From: Nemopilema nomurai | Taxonomy: Eukaryota > Cnidaria > Scyphozoa > Rhizostomeae > Rhizostomatidae | NCBI GenBank assembly: GCA_003864495.1 | Contig: ML133438.1 | Coordinates: forward strand, 62,001 to 126,000 | Length of the DNA stretch: 64,000 nt | Reading direction: 5' to 3' | Part shown: piece after piece, positions 13,001 through 25,800 of the stretch | How positions within the stretch are numbered: the first letter of the stretch is position 1 | Layout: each line of letters starts with the position of its first letter | The notes under the pieces: generated by a model | The model's input: only the letters and a program-made list of their open reading frames with translations | Database searches by the model: none | What the model was told of the DNA's origin: nothing | Made by a program: the position numbers and the translations under genes

Positions 13001-16000
13001 GAACATACAAGTTGCTGTGACGAGAGATTGTTGTATAAAGATTCCTGAGGACGGATGAAAGCTGGTGAGGTCATCCCTACCAAACTGGGCAATGATTATG
13101 CAGCCTTACAAAACATTTTGAAAGAGAGGCTTTGACGCCGAGTCTGGAAAACATAACGGTCGCACGGTCACTGACCGGTCCTTGAAAAGCAATAGGAGCC
13201 CATGCGACACACCTGAGCCACGCCCACTTTCTATTGTTTTGGTGGGAAGGTTTGCCTTCTAGGATATTTTTGTCTGGATAAAGTTTAACAACATTTCTGG
13301 TTTGACGGCGATGAAAACTGAATAGGAAGGATTTATACTTCGGAGAATTGAAGAGCTGGGTTTTAGGTTGTGGCTTTTGCGAACATCTCCCACCGATGCT
13401 ATTGTCTTAAAAAAAGACACGTGCGCAACTTCTTAGGTGTGGCCATTTTAAAGCATCTGACTGTTTTGTAAGTGAAAGGGTATTGTGTACGCAGAACGAA
13501 AACTTCATCGCAAAGTATCGAAATATGCATTGAAATATTTGATGTCTGTATAATTTGCGTTAATGTCAGGGTGTTTTGAAGCCTAGTCATAAGCATAGAC
13601 AAATTCTGAAGAACTGGAATCACAGGAACAGGGCTAGCAATTGAAGCAAAACAGCCAAGCAGACGCAAAACAGTTAAGGCTCGGAGCGTATATTTGAGTT
13701 TGACGACACATTTAGTCTTTTTGAGCTCCTCCTTGCCAAGAAAATCTATTATAATGCCAATTGTGAGCACTTTGACTGATAGGATAATATTGAAAAGGGA
13801 TAATTCAAATGGATAGAGATCGCTGGATTAAACAGTTCGTAATAAGTTACAGATGTCAGATCAAGGGGTACAGTAGAGAATTGGGAGTTGAGAGAAAAAA
13901 GTTTTTGCCTGAACTAGGCTACCTTTGATAGGTCAGATGGGCACCAGGAAACGCTTGTAACCTCCCCAACGTGGCCCTTGAGCACCCAAGGGGGCTGATG
14001 GGGTTCGTCTACTTTGAATACATAACAGTTGTCATCTCCAGATCCAGAAAGCAGGAACCTAGCATCAAGAATTTCATGTCATCAAAAAGTGCAGAAATCA
14101 ATAGGTGGTATAAAAGCTAGTCGTTAGTGTTGTTGAAAGGCTCGCTTAATTTTCAGAAAGATGACCAATGACGCTTTATAAACTTTCCAGCAGATCCAAC
14201 TGATCATGTATACGTCTCTTGTAGTTTTTGCTTTCAGTTGTTATTATTTGGTGACTATACAATTTAGTTCAACCGCAACAGAAGACAAAATCTCTTCTTA
14301 TACATCATTATTAAAGGCACAAAAGAAAACATTATTGGCTTTCGAGACCGATCTACTTCAAAGTCAAATTTCGCTCCAATACATCTGTCTGAAATGTGGA
14401 TTTACGTCATAGTTGCTGCCCTAAGTAGAAACGGTACGCGTTTGAGAATCAACCGGCCCGGGCGGAACGAGTTAAATTGTTCGGTTCCTTGGAGAAACTC
14501 TGATCAATTAAGGAGAAACCATTGGCATGAATTTTAAGTTTTTGACATTGCGGAAAACTTTCTGATTTATGAGATACCTTCTGTTCCGACAGACTTTGAA
14601 TAAAAGCACAAATTAGGAAAAAGCTTTGTGGAGACACCGACAGAGATATATTCGAGACGTATTCAAATGATATTGTGTGCTAGTGTTGTACCTATCATCA
14701 GGGCTCATTGACGATTTGATGTAGAACGTTGATGACTGGTGGCCGTAAAAGCGAGCGAACGGGCGGGTTGCCAGATTCGAAGAATGATAAGCATATATGA
14801 CGTCATTGATGCAGGTTGCGAACAGACGAGACGAGGTCGAATCCAGAACAAGGGAGCTGTATCCTGCAGTAAAAGATCAGTTATTACAATATTGCGAGAA
14901 TCATGATAATACATAGAAACACTTGCATACAAATATCAATGATAATAATTAGTTAGAAAATGGCGTGCAGTCCAATGCCTTGACGGAACTAAGAGGTGGA
15001 AGAGAAAGTGAGAGTTGTGATATCATAACTACGGAAATATCATTAGAATGAGAGTCAGCAAGTAGCATGGCAAAATTAATGGCACATATGACTGTGAAAC
15101 GAAAGGAATCAGAGGTGAAGTCTTGTGTAGGAGCAGCAGAGAACGGGAGAAAAAGGAGAATCAACTAAAAAAGAGAATAAATGAAACATAGAACCCTAGG
15201 AACAGTGTTGACTGGAAGAAGATGGGAAAGCTACACAATAAAAACTATTATATGCAATGTCGTGTAATACTGCGCAGAACGGAAAAATGATTCTCAGACA
15301 CTTTTGTTTGACAGTCCATGACGGCAAGCTTAATTGAACTTGGTATAACATACCATAATGAAATAAAGCAATTATGAATAATATATGATGTTTGAAAAGA
15401 TTATTGTTCATAACTACCGTGTTTTCTTGCTGCTGTTTGATCAGGGTAGGGAATCATGTGATACGCAATTGGAGCATCTTTGAAAGCGCTGTAATTCTTT
15501 CGTATGTCCCACATTTTAATGGTTCCATCACAGGCTCCGGAAGAGATGATGATGTTCTCATCTTGAAACACAACAGCAGTCACACTCTGCTTTGAATCCT
15601 AAAATGCAAGATCAAATCATAACTCTACGTTCAATGTGTTCCACTGATAGAAAAATTTTATCGAATAATCTTCAACTATATAATACAAATCTATGACCCA
15701 AAACCAAGGCACTCTTACATAGTACTATCTAAACCCAAATGTACGCACGTTATAGTTCGAAACTTTGTCTTGAGTGCAATGCAAGGAATGACAACTATCA
15801 AAAGTTTGGTATTACAGGTACTTTGAGCGGGTAGAAATATTGGTAATACAGATGAGGTCAAACGTTTAACCATCCGTCCTACCAAAATGCTCATTTTCAA
15901 AGGATTCCTCCGTGCTGCTCAACTTGAGATTAAAATGTAACAGATGCGATGCAAAATGCACAAAGGAAGCAACAACAACAACAATCCAACCAACTACATT

Positions 16001-19000
16001 ACGTAAGCAGCTAAACACCACAAGGTGTCCGGGAGGGGGACATTGAAAGCGTAATTATTGCGTCATTATTCCTATTGTTGTCACCGCTTCACAAGCATTG
16101 GTTTACCGTAGAATTTTTAAAAGAGAGTTTTAATGTAAGAGGCCATCGAGTTTCGAGTGGCTTTTCAAATCAGTCAGGTGTTAGTAAAGAGAAAGCATTT
16201 TAGTATATGTAGATTAGAAACACAACAGTTTCTACTCCTCGCAAACACCAAAAGGTTCAATTCTATTCCAGTTTGATGGAATCGGAACAGGCGCAAATCA
16301 CCAAAGATTTCAGGTTTTCTTGAGCATATATGATGACAATTAGGCCAATAAAAGGGTAATTACTGTACGAGTCAAAAGGGATAGTCATTTGACGTAAATA
16401 AGCAGGACACTGTACACAATTAATTGCTCGAAAGAACCGAAAATGCACGTTAAAACTAGAAGATTGTTGTTGAAACACTGCAAGGAAATTTCTTGACAGA
16501 AGAAATCCGCTGAATCGGCTAAAAACATCAAAACAATACTTCAAAAGAGACGACGAAATTGTTCCTTTGAAGACTGAGCACTTACTGATGAAAGAACAGA
16601 GGCTCTTCTCGGCCTCCTTTTCCTGCTATTAATATGCAACGCTCCTTTTTCTACGCGAACATGAGCTCCGTGAATGACATTGATCGGGCCATAATAGCCA
16701 TTCTTCATGTGACACCGTGTGTCCCATATCATTATCTTTCCGTCTCGCGCACCGGTCGCAAAAACAGAAGAACTTCTAAATTGTACGTTGATCGATTTCA
16801 AACTGCACGTGTGTCCTCTGAAAATCCCAAGGGTCTCCGCTCTCTCCACATCCCAGAGGCGAGCAGTCTGATCCCCAGAAGCCGTTACCTGAAATCAAAC
16901 ATTGAAATCGTTGAAATCAAACGACCATTACAATACTACATTCTCAGACCGTTATTTCACTAGCACTCTGCTGTGTCTTGACTGGCTACCTTCTTTGACC
17001 CGCCAATGCGAACAAATTTCTGAATTAGCTTATGCAGACTTAAAAGCCTGACATTTGAGACTGTTTATTAAGTTAATTACTATCATAATACCCAAAAACC
17101 AAGTTGGTGCTGCTGCTGTTATTAACACCATGAATTTGCAGCTTTATCTGCATGATAAGAGACTCTTGTTTTCAAAGAATCAATGCAACATCCATACACA
17201 ATGGGGCTTTTCACTGTTAGAAATCTTTTTAAGTCGATAAATGGATTATTACAGTGATTAGATACAAATTGATCTTGACAAAGAAGAGCAAGTCTGTATG
17301 GTTGCTGTGACACGATTCTAACATTTATTATGTTGCTTATTAGAAAAATATTTAAGAAATTCTTTACTTTACTTTTCTTGACCGAGTCAGTTGATATTAA
17401 GGGGAGGACATAACATTAAAATCCTACTCTATACCAAGCGAAATCTCGCACATACAAGTTTTGGTTCATTTCCAATCCATGCAATATCGAAAATTGCATT
17501 TGAGTGAGCTGACCAACCTTGAAAAGGAAAATTACACAAATATTAGAAATAGGTGATATAAGATAAAGGCTTGGTAATGTTTCTTCTTATAGAGTTCTTA
17601 ATAGTAATATATACATTCAAAAGTTACTTCTCATTAGCAATATACATCATTTCTCAGCCAGGTATATAAATCTTTCATTAAAAGTTGATTTAAATAAACA
17701 GCAAAGACAAAATTATATAACGATGTTAGATGTAACAACAAAATCATTTACAAAAATGTGTACCTCGCATTACAGAGCTAGCTTTAGGTTTTCTTGAGTC
17801 TACTAGCTGGATGTTTCCATCTTCATCAGCTACTCCAAGTAGATGACCTTGCAGCAATCCTACATTACGGATACATAATAGAAAATTGAATTGATTGAAT
17901 GCCATTGGTAAAATGGCATGGTACAATACATGCAGTAAAGGGATGAATTTCAGTTATTGACTTGACATTATATGGTGAAGTAGGGAATCAGAAAAGGGAA
18001 GTCAGGCCATGGGAATTTAAGCATCTGTGCAACGGATTTGTTAAACTTTGGAAAATATTTATAGAGCAAATTGAGTTGCAGCAGCTGTTGAGTGATATGT
18101 CTTGCTATTGTCAAGAAACTGCCAAACCAAAGCCTGTTGTCTGCATTGAGGACTAACAACTGAAGAATCACATAAAAAAGAAAAGACCAAATGGCTTATG
18201 AATAAAGAAATATTCACTTTCAAGGTGAGTGGCTTTGTACATTGATTATCTGCTCATTTTATACTAGCAGGTGAGGTTTTGCAATTTAGTTTGAATGCTA
18301 AGCTTTCATGTGTTGGTCAGCAGCAACTATTGCTTAATGTGACATCTGAGTTTTACTCTTTTAATGCTTCATGCTGTCAAAGGCATTTGGTGTCCATAAA
18401 AAGGGTATCTGGATATCAGTATGCATTTTGAATGACAACCATAACTACAAAATGCAAATGCTGTGTTGCAAATTAGGGAAACAGTGCACCACAACAAGCA
18501 AAATATAAAACTAGGTACAGTATATATAGCCTAGTATTCCTTGATTTAAAATTTCACTTTTTTAACATGGTAAAAGAGCTGATACAAGCCAGGAAACTAA
18601 ACAACATTTTGTCAAATAAACTAAGCTTCTCATTATTAGCTTACAGTCACTACATGTAGCTATGGCAAATGCCTACAACCTTCAGGGATGCAAATATAGA
18701 TTGTGCTGGGCAAATTTTGCAGGTTCAAAAAATTGGCAAACTAGCGAGCCTAACTAATTGTTTAGAAAAACCCCGCCAAAGCCCTATATTCCAGGCCAAC
18801 GATAAAATCCATAACACAACCCATGAAAAGTATTGGCTTCTACAACCCAGAGCCCTGCATACAATAGCACTCCAATGATTGTGTCTTTCCATGAAAGGAT
18901 TAAACAAAAAAAGTTTCTTTAAAGAATCAAAGTAATGCAGATACTGCTGGGAAAAATGAAAGAGGTGCAATAAATCGCATTCCTTGGGGTGCTAAGGTGT

Positions 19001-21526
19001 GCAACACTGTGCTATTGCACCAAAGTGCCTGATAATACAGTTATCATCAGTCTTCTCATGACAATACTGTTTTTAAGATTTCTGAGTTTTGACTGTGTTT
19101 ACAGAACAAGCAAATCTAATCTGTTGACTAGTGTTAGAACTAATAAAATTGTTAATGCTCCTTACAATTTATAAGAAAACTTCAGTAGCGTAAGCCTTGG
19201 AAGTCAAAGTTTCAGAATGTTTTTAGCCACACTTTAGTAGTAAAGAAGGTGGGACAATGGCAAATTCTGTTCAATTGAACCATCACTTTCTTCACTGTCT
19301 GAACAAGAAGATTTTGATTCAATGTTAGAGGCTGAGTGACTTTTGCCATTGCATGAATTTTCTTTCATTACAGAACATTAAGCCAATGCATCTGTAGAAA
19401 CAATGTCTTTGCGTCTTTGGTTGTGAAAACTGCTGTTCCCCTTTTTCACATATATGCATCCATCAAATGATGAATGAGCATTATATTTCTCTCTTTTGAC
19501 CGACTTTTGTCAAAAAATCCAAAAATCATCAATTTTCCATTGTTTTATGTTACATTCTGAGGCAAAGGTCATAGAGTACCAGAGAAAAAATACTGAAAGA
19601 CCTTTCCACTGGGAAATTTGATCCTGAACTGCAAAGATGACCATGGGCAATTTGGTATTTTGCTAAGTAACTTGACAGATGTATGTCTACAATACAAGCC
19701 AGTAAAATCTATTCAAGAGCATTCATTCTCTCTTCTAAAGATGCTTTCATTGCATAAGCCATCAGTTCACTACTTTTGAAAACTAATGAACATGGCCCTT
19801 ATGGGCAGCCAAGAACATCTTAGTATCAAGCAACTTGACAAAGAAAGAAATCTAAGCAACTTCCTCAAAAAACTAGTAAGCTTTTGCTTCTGGGTGGTAG
19901 CAAAGGGTTTTTGAAAGAAGGGCATTGTTAAAGATGTGGTTAATTCAGGCCAGCTGTCAAGCAGCTGGGCAAACCCTTTTCTTCATTGGGTTAGGAAATG
20001 TGCCCCATTAATAATAGATAATCTATAATGAATAATGTTCAGTGCCTAGCAAAACTTTTTGCTTCTGATAGAAATAATTAAGTGATTAGAACAATTTGTT
20101 GATAGAAGTTTAGCTATGATAAAAACAAGAATGGGTGGCACTGGTTATTTTAGAATGAAGCTTTCAGATTATTTAAAGCGTGCAATAAACTGTATTTCTT
20201 GGCAATGGAAAGCCCATGTCAAGGTGTGGGCCTGCAAAAACACACGAGTTCCAGCTATGCATATAATGCAAATAATTTGTGTACCTACCCTGACTAAACT
20301 TTGCAGTGAATGGTGGCAAAGCCATCTAAAAAAGTGATGGAAAAATGTGTCGGTGAAAAACAGCTTATCTCTTCTGCATAAGAAAACTTATACTGACAGC
20401 AGATAAAAGGACTAGCTGAAACAGAGCAGTCTTATATAAAATGGACATCACATAATATCACTGCTTCTATAAATATCATAATTTATGTAAATATCAAAAG
20501 GTTTACATCATTGGAAATTAAAAACTCAATAGTTATGTGTGTCATTTTCAAAAAAGAAAGCCATCAATATTGCTGGGTAAATACCAAAAGTTGAACCTAT
20601 AGCAATGTTATTCAAGAAATACTAATGATGATCAATTAGGCTTGAAATAAAATTGTTCAAGAAACACTTGCCCCCATTTCGCCATGAACCTGATACTCAT
20701 CTTCAGAATAACAAACAAATCCATTGATTACTTTTTCCAAATATTTATCTGAAATCAGATCAGTATGGAAATATAGGATAAACTGATGTATAAACAATTA
20801 ATATAACTGGATTGTGTATAAACTTATGCTCTTGTATAAACCAATTCTTTGTTACCACTATTTTCATGACAATGTTACATTTAAAGTAAATTTATACAAA
20901 GCAACCACTATTAAACACAAATTTTTTCAACAATCAGAGCTCCTATGCTGACAAAAATAGTTGTATTCATGGATCGTCAGAGCATCTTACGTTTCAAGAT
21001 TCAAGCCACCAAAAAGATGTGCATAGTTTTCTTCAACACTTTATGAGAAAAGGGTACCGCATTTCGTACATAGCTGTTCGTCAAAGAAGCTCAACGAAAA
21101 TAGTTTAGACAGTGTCAGTACAATGATCTGCCCAGGGCGAAGTCACCCCTTTTTTCTCACAGGCTCTTAGCCCTAAGCACAATTATAGTTAGAAAGTAAT
21201 TCCCTCTGAGTTGCAACTTTTAATATACATACAATCTTCACTGACTTATTTCCAATAACGAACAAGAATTAGTACAAGAGCTGAATAGATTGCAAATAGC
21301 CAGTTCCGATTCCTAAAAATTGCTCTCCTGCGTTAACAGAATCCATCAATTACGGAAGAATCCATAAATCGTGACACGCTCGAGGACTTCGCGCAAATCT
21401 TCATGCGACTGGACATAATACAACAAGAGACATATATTTAAGTGAATATATTCGTTACAACGAACCTTTACCAATCCTAAAATCTTGAATCAACTCTCTT
21501 CTCATCAACCAAGAATGTGCCGCCAT
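10048..21526 (-). CDS. DTL: Denticleless/CDT2, WD40 substrate receptor of CRL4
   Basis: CDT2 docks on DDB1-CUL4 and delivers CDT1, p21 and SET8 for ubiquitination on PCNA-loaded chromatin. Exons: 21526-21472, 20748-20672, 17859-17764, 17517-17456, 16888-16586, 15598-15418, 14863-14692, 14058-13923, 12864-12823, 10998-10905, 10679-10048. Phases agree at every listed junction except across 20672/17859, where a short exon (human VPVPPFGC region) is missing from my model. The WD40 propeller spans 20.7-12.8 kb; two WDxR DDB1-contact motifs are seen (IMIWDTRC, IKMWDIRKNY). The disordered C-tail keeps a PIP-box-like SKTIRMFF, then an acidic end. Start ATG opens MAAHSWLMRREL. About 615 residues against 730 in human. 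The 20672 donor is GC (GCAAGT). The 12864 exon may end at 12827 instead, which would need one more exon. Confidence 0.94.
10232..10258 (-). other. DTL: PIP box of DTL (PCNA-binding)
   Basis: The C-terminal exon encodes SKTIRMFF, matching the x-x-x-I-x-x-aromatic-aromatic core of the human DTL C-terminal PIP box, which likewise lacks the canonical first Gln. It sits after a Lys/Arg stretch and KENPP. In human CDT2 this element anchors the ligase to PCNA; the role here is inferred from the motif and gene identity. Confidence 0.6.
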
Positions 21527-21603
21527 TTCAAACTTTATCAGCAATCTTTGATTCTTTATAAACAAAATTTTGGCTCACCCATTCGCAATGGAACTCTGAG
21601 AAA

Positions 21604-21614
21604 GCGCGCCAAAA
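21604..21614 (-). promoter_or_regulatory. DTL: E2F-like site upstream of DTL
   Basis: Reads TTTTGGCGCGC on the DTL strand, a perfect fit to the E2F consensus TTTSSCGC, 78 bases upstream of the DTL start codon in a small GC-rich island of otherwise AT-rich DNA. Vertebrate and fly CDT2 genes are expressed in S phase, so an E2F input is expected. Binding is inference. Confidence 0.55.
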
Positions 21615-22860
21615 CGTTCGCGAGCCTCGTTATAAAAGAGAAAAGAGAGGCCTGACAATAGCAACAAGGTAAGGACTATAATCGAAGGAATGCGACAAAT
21701 TTCCATTAATATATTAATTCAAATTCATTGCCGAAAATGCTTAAAGTTCAATTCACTAGCAATTTTTCAACTTGCTTAAGATAGCCAGTTATGGACATCA
21801 ATGAGTAAGTATCTCCTGTGAATTGTGTGTAGAAATGAAGAATTGCGCCCCGTATTTTAAAATTAACTATCAATCAGTTCAAAGTTTGTACACCTACTTG
21901 TAGCGTAGCCGAAAAAAATCCTGGACTTCACGCAAAATTTAGCATTAAACTTATAATGCAACAGATTTTGGTGAATTTTGGTGAATAAATTTTACATAGG
22001 ACTTATCAAAATTCTGACCATTTTTCTTGTATCTTACCATTGAAATGTAGCTTAACTCATATATGTGCAAATGTGTTAAATAGCCTAGAATTTCGCGTTA
22101 TACCAAAATATCTTGATCTCCATTTAAAAGCGCAAAAGAAGCACGGGCAATTCATGAAACAGACAGCTTAATTAAACTTGTTTTTGTAGATGGCAAATAT
22201 TTTAATAAGTGACAAAAAACGAATGACCTGGAATAGCAACGACAAAGAAACATATGTCCTTCACGGCAACAACATAGTCTAAATATAAAATAAAAAATAG
22301 TCCTAATGCAGCCGCTATGGGAAGGGTAATAGAACGAGGGTAGCAAAATTATAAAACCTCCAGGTTCATTGCTAATTAGAGAATAAAACTCTCTCTACAC
22401 ATGCTAGGTTGTCTAGATGCGTCGCCTTTTCAGATAAAATTGCAATTTTTCACCAAGCAAGGGTCTCATCTATTTGCTTCATAAATTCACCACGTGCAAA
22501 AAAAGGTATGAGTCCCTAAGCGGGGCTTGAAAACCTAATCTCAGTAGTAACTAGGATTTTTCAAATATAAACCTGTCCTGCTACTAACAATCTGCCAATC
22601 TTTAGATAATCTTAATGTCAAAAGTTGAATCCACCACACATGTTGACAGAAATCTGTTAAACAGCTTTGTAAATTGAAGGCTGAGATTAATTCAAAGCAC
22701 TTTGTGACTTTGTTTTTAGACTACCCTGAAGCACCCATTGTCTTGGCTAGCGACATGGAATTGAACTACAAACTCAACCGTTTTCAAAACCTTGTCATAG
22801 GCAAGACATAATTACTATTTACACGTATAAACAATAATAAAGTACTGAAGTTAAGTTCTC
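21615..22860. other. Intergenic: DTL promoter side to annexin 3' end
   Basis: Contains the rest of the DTL upstream region and, toward 22860, the presumed annexin 3' UTR. A short imperfect repeat (gattttggtgaattttggtgaa) lies at 21964-21985. No further gene seen. Confidence 0.5.
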
Positions 22861-25800
22861 TCATTTAATCATACTCCAAAGCTTTGATCTCTTCTTTTTC
22901 CCAGACTGTCCTTTTCCAATTACTTCAAGAAGATACGGCGTGTATTTCCCTTTACATTCTTTCTCCACCATATTGTACAATGATCTGCCATAGGTCCGTC
23001 GAAATGTTGCTTTTATATCATTAAGATCGCACTAAAAAATAATTATTGCGATACATGAAATTGTGCTCAATAGAATCGAGAGTCTATCTACAATTTTTTA
23101 AATGTACCTTTTTTGAAAGCAAATAGGGGAACTTTAATTAATTAATTGCCTAATGCTGCAGAATGATTAAAATTTTATCTTCAGGATGAGGTTACTATAG
23201 GAAACAGATTAAAATATACTACAAAAGCTTTCAAGCTACGACTGAATTTTAGACAAAAGAATTATTCCAAAGAACTATTCTGTATATTTACACGTTCTTT
23301 TCTCATACCAAATATACGAGGAAAAAAGCGATTCTCTAAGTGTCAAGAATGAAAATAGCGCAAATTGCATTTGTTGTAGACTACCTCGGCTCTTGATAGA
23401 ATGCATCTAACGAGCATCTTGATATCCATAGGATGAAAAGCCATAGCTTGATAAATTCGTTCGCAAAAGTACATTGGGGCATCTCGGATGTTGCAGACTA
23501 AAAGAAGATAAGGAGCAAGATAAAATTGTCATTTGATTTCAGTTGTTCAATTCAGTAGTTCAATTTGCAATCGTTAGGCCTTCAAAAAATCAATAGGTTG
23601 GTGAATTTCTTAGCAATTAAAGGGTTTTTACCCGGTCACATGATTGAAAAATCCTAACCACGGAGCTTGTTGGGCTTCTCAGTTTGAAGCAGAATTATAA
23701 ATCTACTGCCTTTCTCATAATTGCAGCGTTTAGCAGACTGGAATCTATCAATAGTTGATAAAACTAGTCTTTAATAGAACAGGACGATCAGGCCTTCAAA
23801 TTATATTTTTGTTAGTCTTCCTAAAGCCTTAACAGTCAAAAGTCTATAGGCAGTGGAATTTGTCAAGTAACCAGAGCTGTCTTATCAGGGAACAAAGCTA
23901 TTTCTACTTCGCCTCCTGTAAATGCTGAGGAGATTCAAGGGTGCGAGAGGTTTTAAAGGTACTATTAAATATAATTGGAATAGCGGTTTGACCAGAAGAT
24001 CGTATGACCAGAAGATATTTCTCATCAGAACGTTATTAACTGCGCAAGCACCGTGATCTCGATATATCGAGGAGACTCGTAAAACTCTGATCAGAGTTCG
24101 TCAAAACACCTCTGATTTTTATATCCATTGACCGAATCTCAACCATATAGTTTCTTTATTTACTCAGCTTGAAGCAGATTTGAAAGCTACAAATCAACTA
24201 TTTTTTGCAAAATTGCAGCGTTTAGCAGATTGGAAACTATCAATAGTGAATAAAGCTAATGTTTAATGGAAGAGGACGTACTTATTGCTGTGAGAGCTTC
24301 CAAAAAGTCACCGCTGACATCCGTCTCAAGGTACTCTAGTATGTCACTGCCAGTGATCTGTCCATGAAAGATGTTAGTGTGAATTTAAGGCATCAATCAC
24401 AATTATTCATAAAGTTCTATGTATAAATCTATGTTTTGAAAATTACTTTGGGTAGAAAAACGACTTACTCTGATAAATTACGACATGTCTTCAAGAAAAA
24501 AACCGTTTCTCTATGCCTTGCAAGAATTTGAATAAATTTATGTAATCTAGAGAAAGTAGTATATAGGACTAAAGATTCATTTCAAATGCTGTATCAACTT
24601 TCCCACTGCACATTTTTCTGTGTTGGATTTTCATCAATCAGCAATATAAACGCTTAGTTGAACCCTGACCAACAACAAACTGTTATAGGAATCAATCACA
24701 ATGATTATCTCGATAAGAGGTTAATGCTTAACAATTAAAAAATCTCGTCACCTTTGCAAAGTGCTGGAATACAGCATTAAGGTGGGCAAAGTTTCTTGTT
24801 GTTAGAATTTCAATGTAAACGTCAAAATCTTGGCCTTTTCTTGAATGTGCCTAAAATGTCGGTAAATATCAGTAAAGAAGTAGTAATGCTAACAAGGAAA
24901 ATAGGCATATGTTCATCTCCAACATATTTTCAATGTTTGAAAGTAAAGCAAATCAGTAAAATAAAAATTCGAATCTGATCTCCAGCCATGTGAGATGACA
25001 CCATAGTAAGGCAAAAGCCAACATATAAAGGCTATTTAACACCGTTTGCAGTATTTAAAAGTAAATGAAGCTTTTTCTATTGGAATTTTGGTTTATTTTG
25101 TGTAAGGAAACGGAAAAGAGAAATTTATTGCAAATTAAATGCGAAATGTAGTTATTAAGCATTTACGCTACTTTCATCTACTAATGCTTTTATTTGGCTA
25201 AAAAACACTTTCTACAAACCTTTTCTATCTTTAAGATAGTAAAACTGAAAAATATGATGGTTAGATCCACTTGTTAAAATATTTAATTTTGGTCACCTCA
25301 AATAGTTTGTTTGCATCCTTTTGTGCCAATTTGTCATCAATAATTTCACCTTCATCACGATCGCACTAAACGTAACAATGTCAAAGCTGCAAAGTTTTGT
25401 CATCGGTAGTTGATGAAATGCTTTGTTATGTGAAAATACCTATTTAGAAACTCTAACATCAACATACTTTGGTGAAAGATGTTGTTCTTTGAACAATAGA
25501 GGTAGAAAATGTTGTCTTGTGACGCCATGCTTTTATCATGGCCTTTATTGTTATGAGCTTATGTTTCATAATTTTGACTCTTTAAGTTGTGCAGTGAGCA
25601 TGCTATTTCAAAGTAGATTAAAAAGAAATAGATGTCATTTTCCGACAATTACCTTCAAAATTCGATTGAATAGAAATCGTATCCAGCCGGATGTGATGTT
25701 CTCTATGTCCTCTTGCAAGTCTCTTCCAAATACTAAGGTAAATGCAAATTTATCTGTAAAAATTTAGCTATTACAGCTACGTGCTTTGAAAGTTTCAAAC

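Noticed and set aside
20211..20245. Candidate DTL exon after an acceptor at about 20237
   Set aside because: Acceptor is fine but the encoded residues (AHTLTWAFHC) do not resemble the expected DTL segment.
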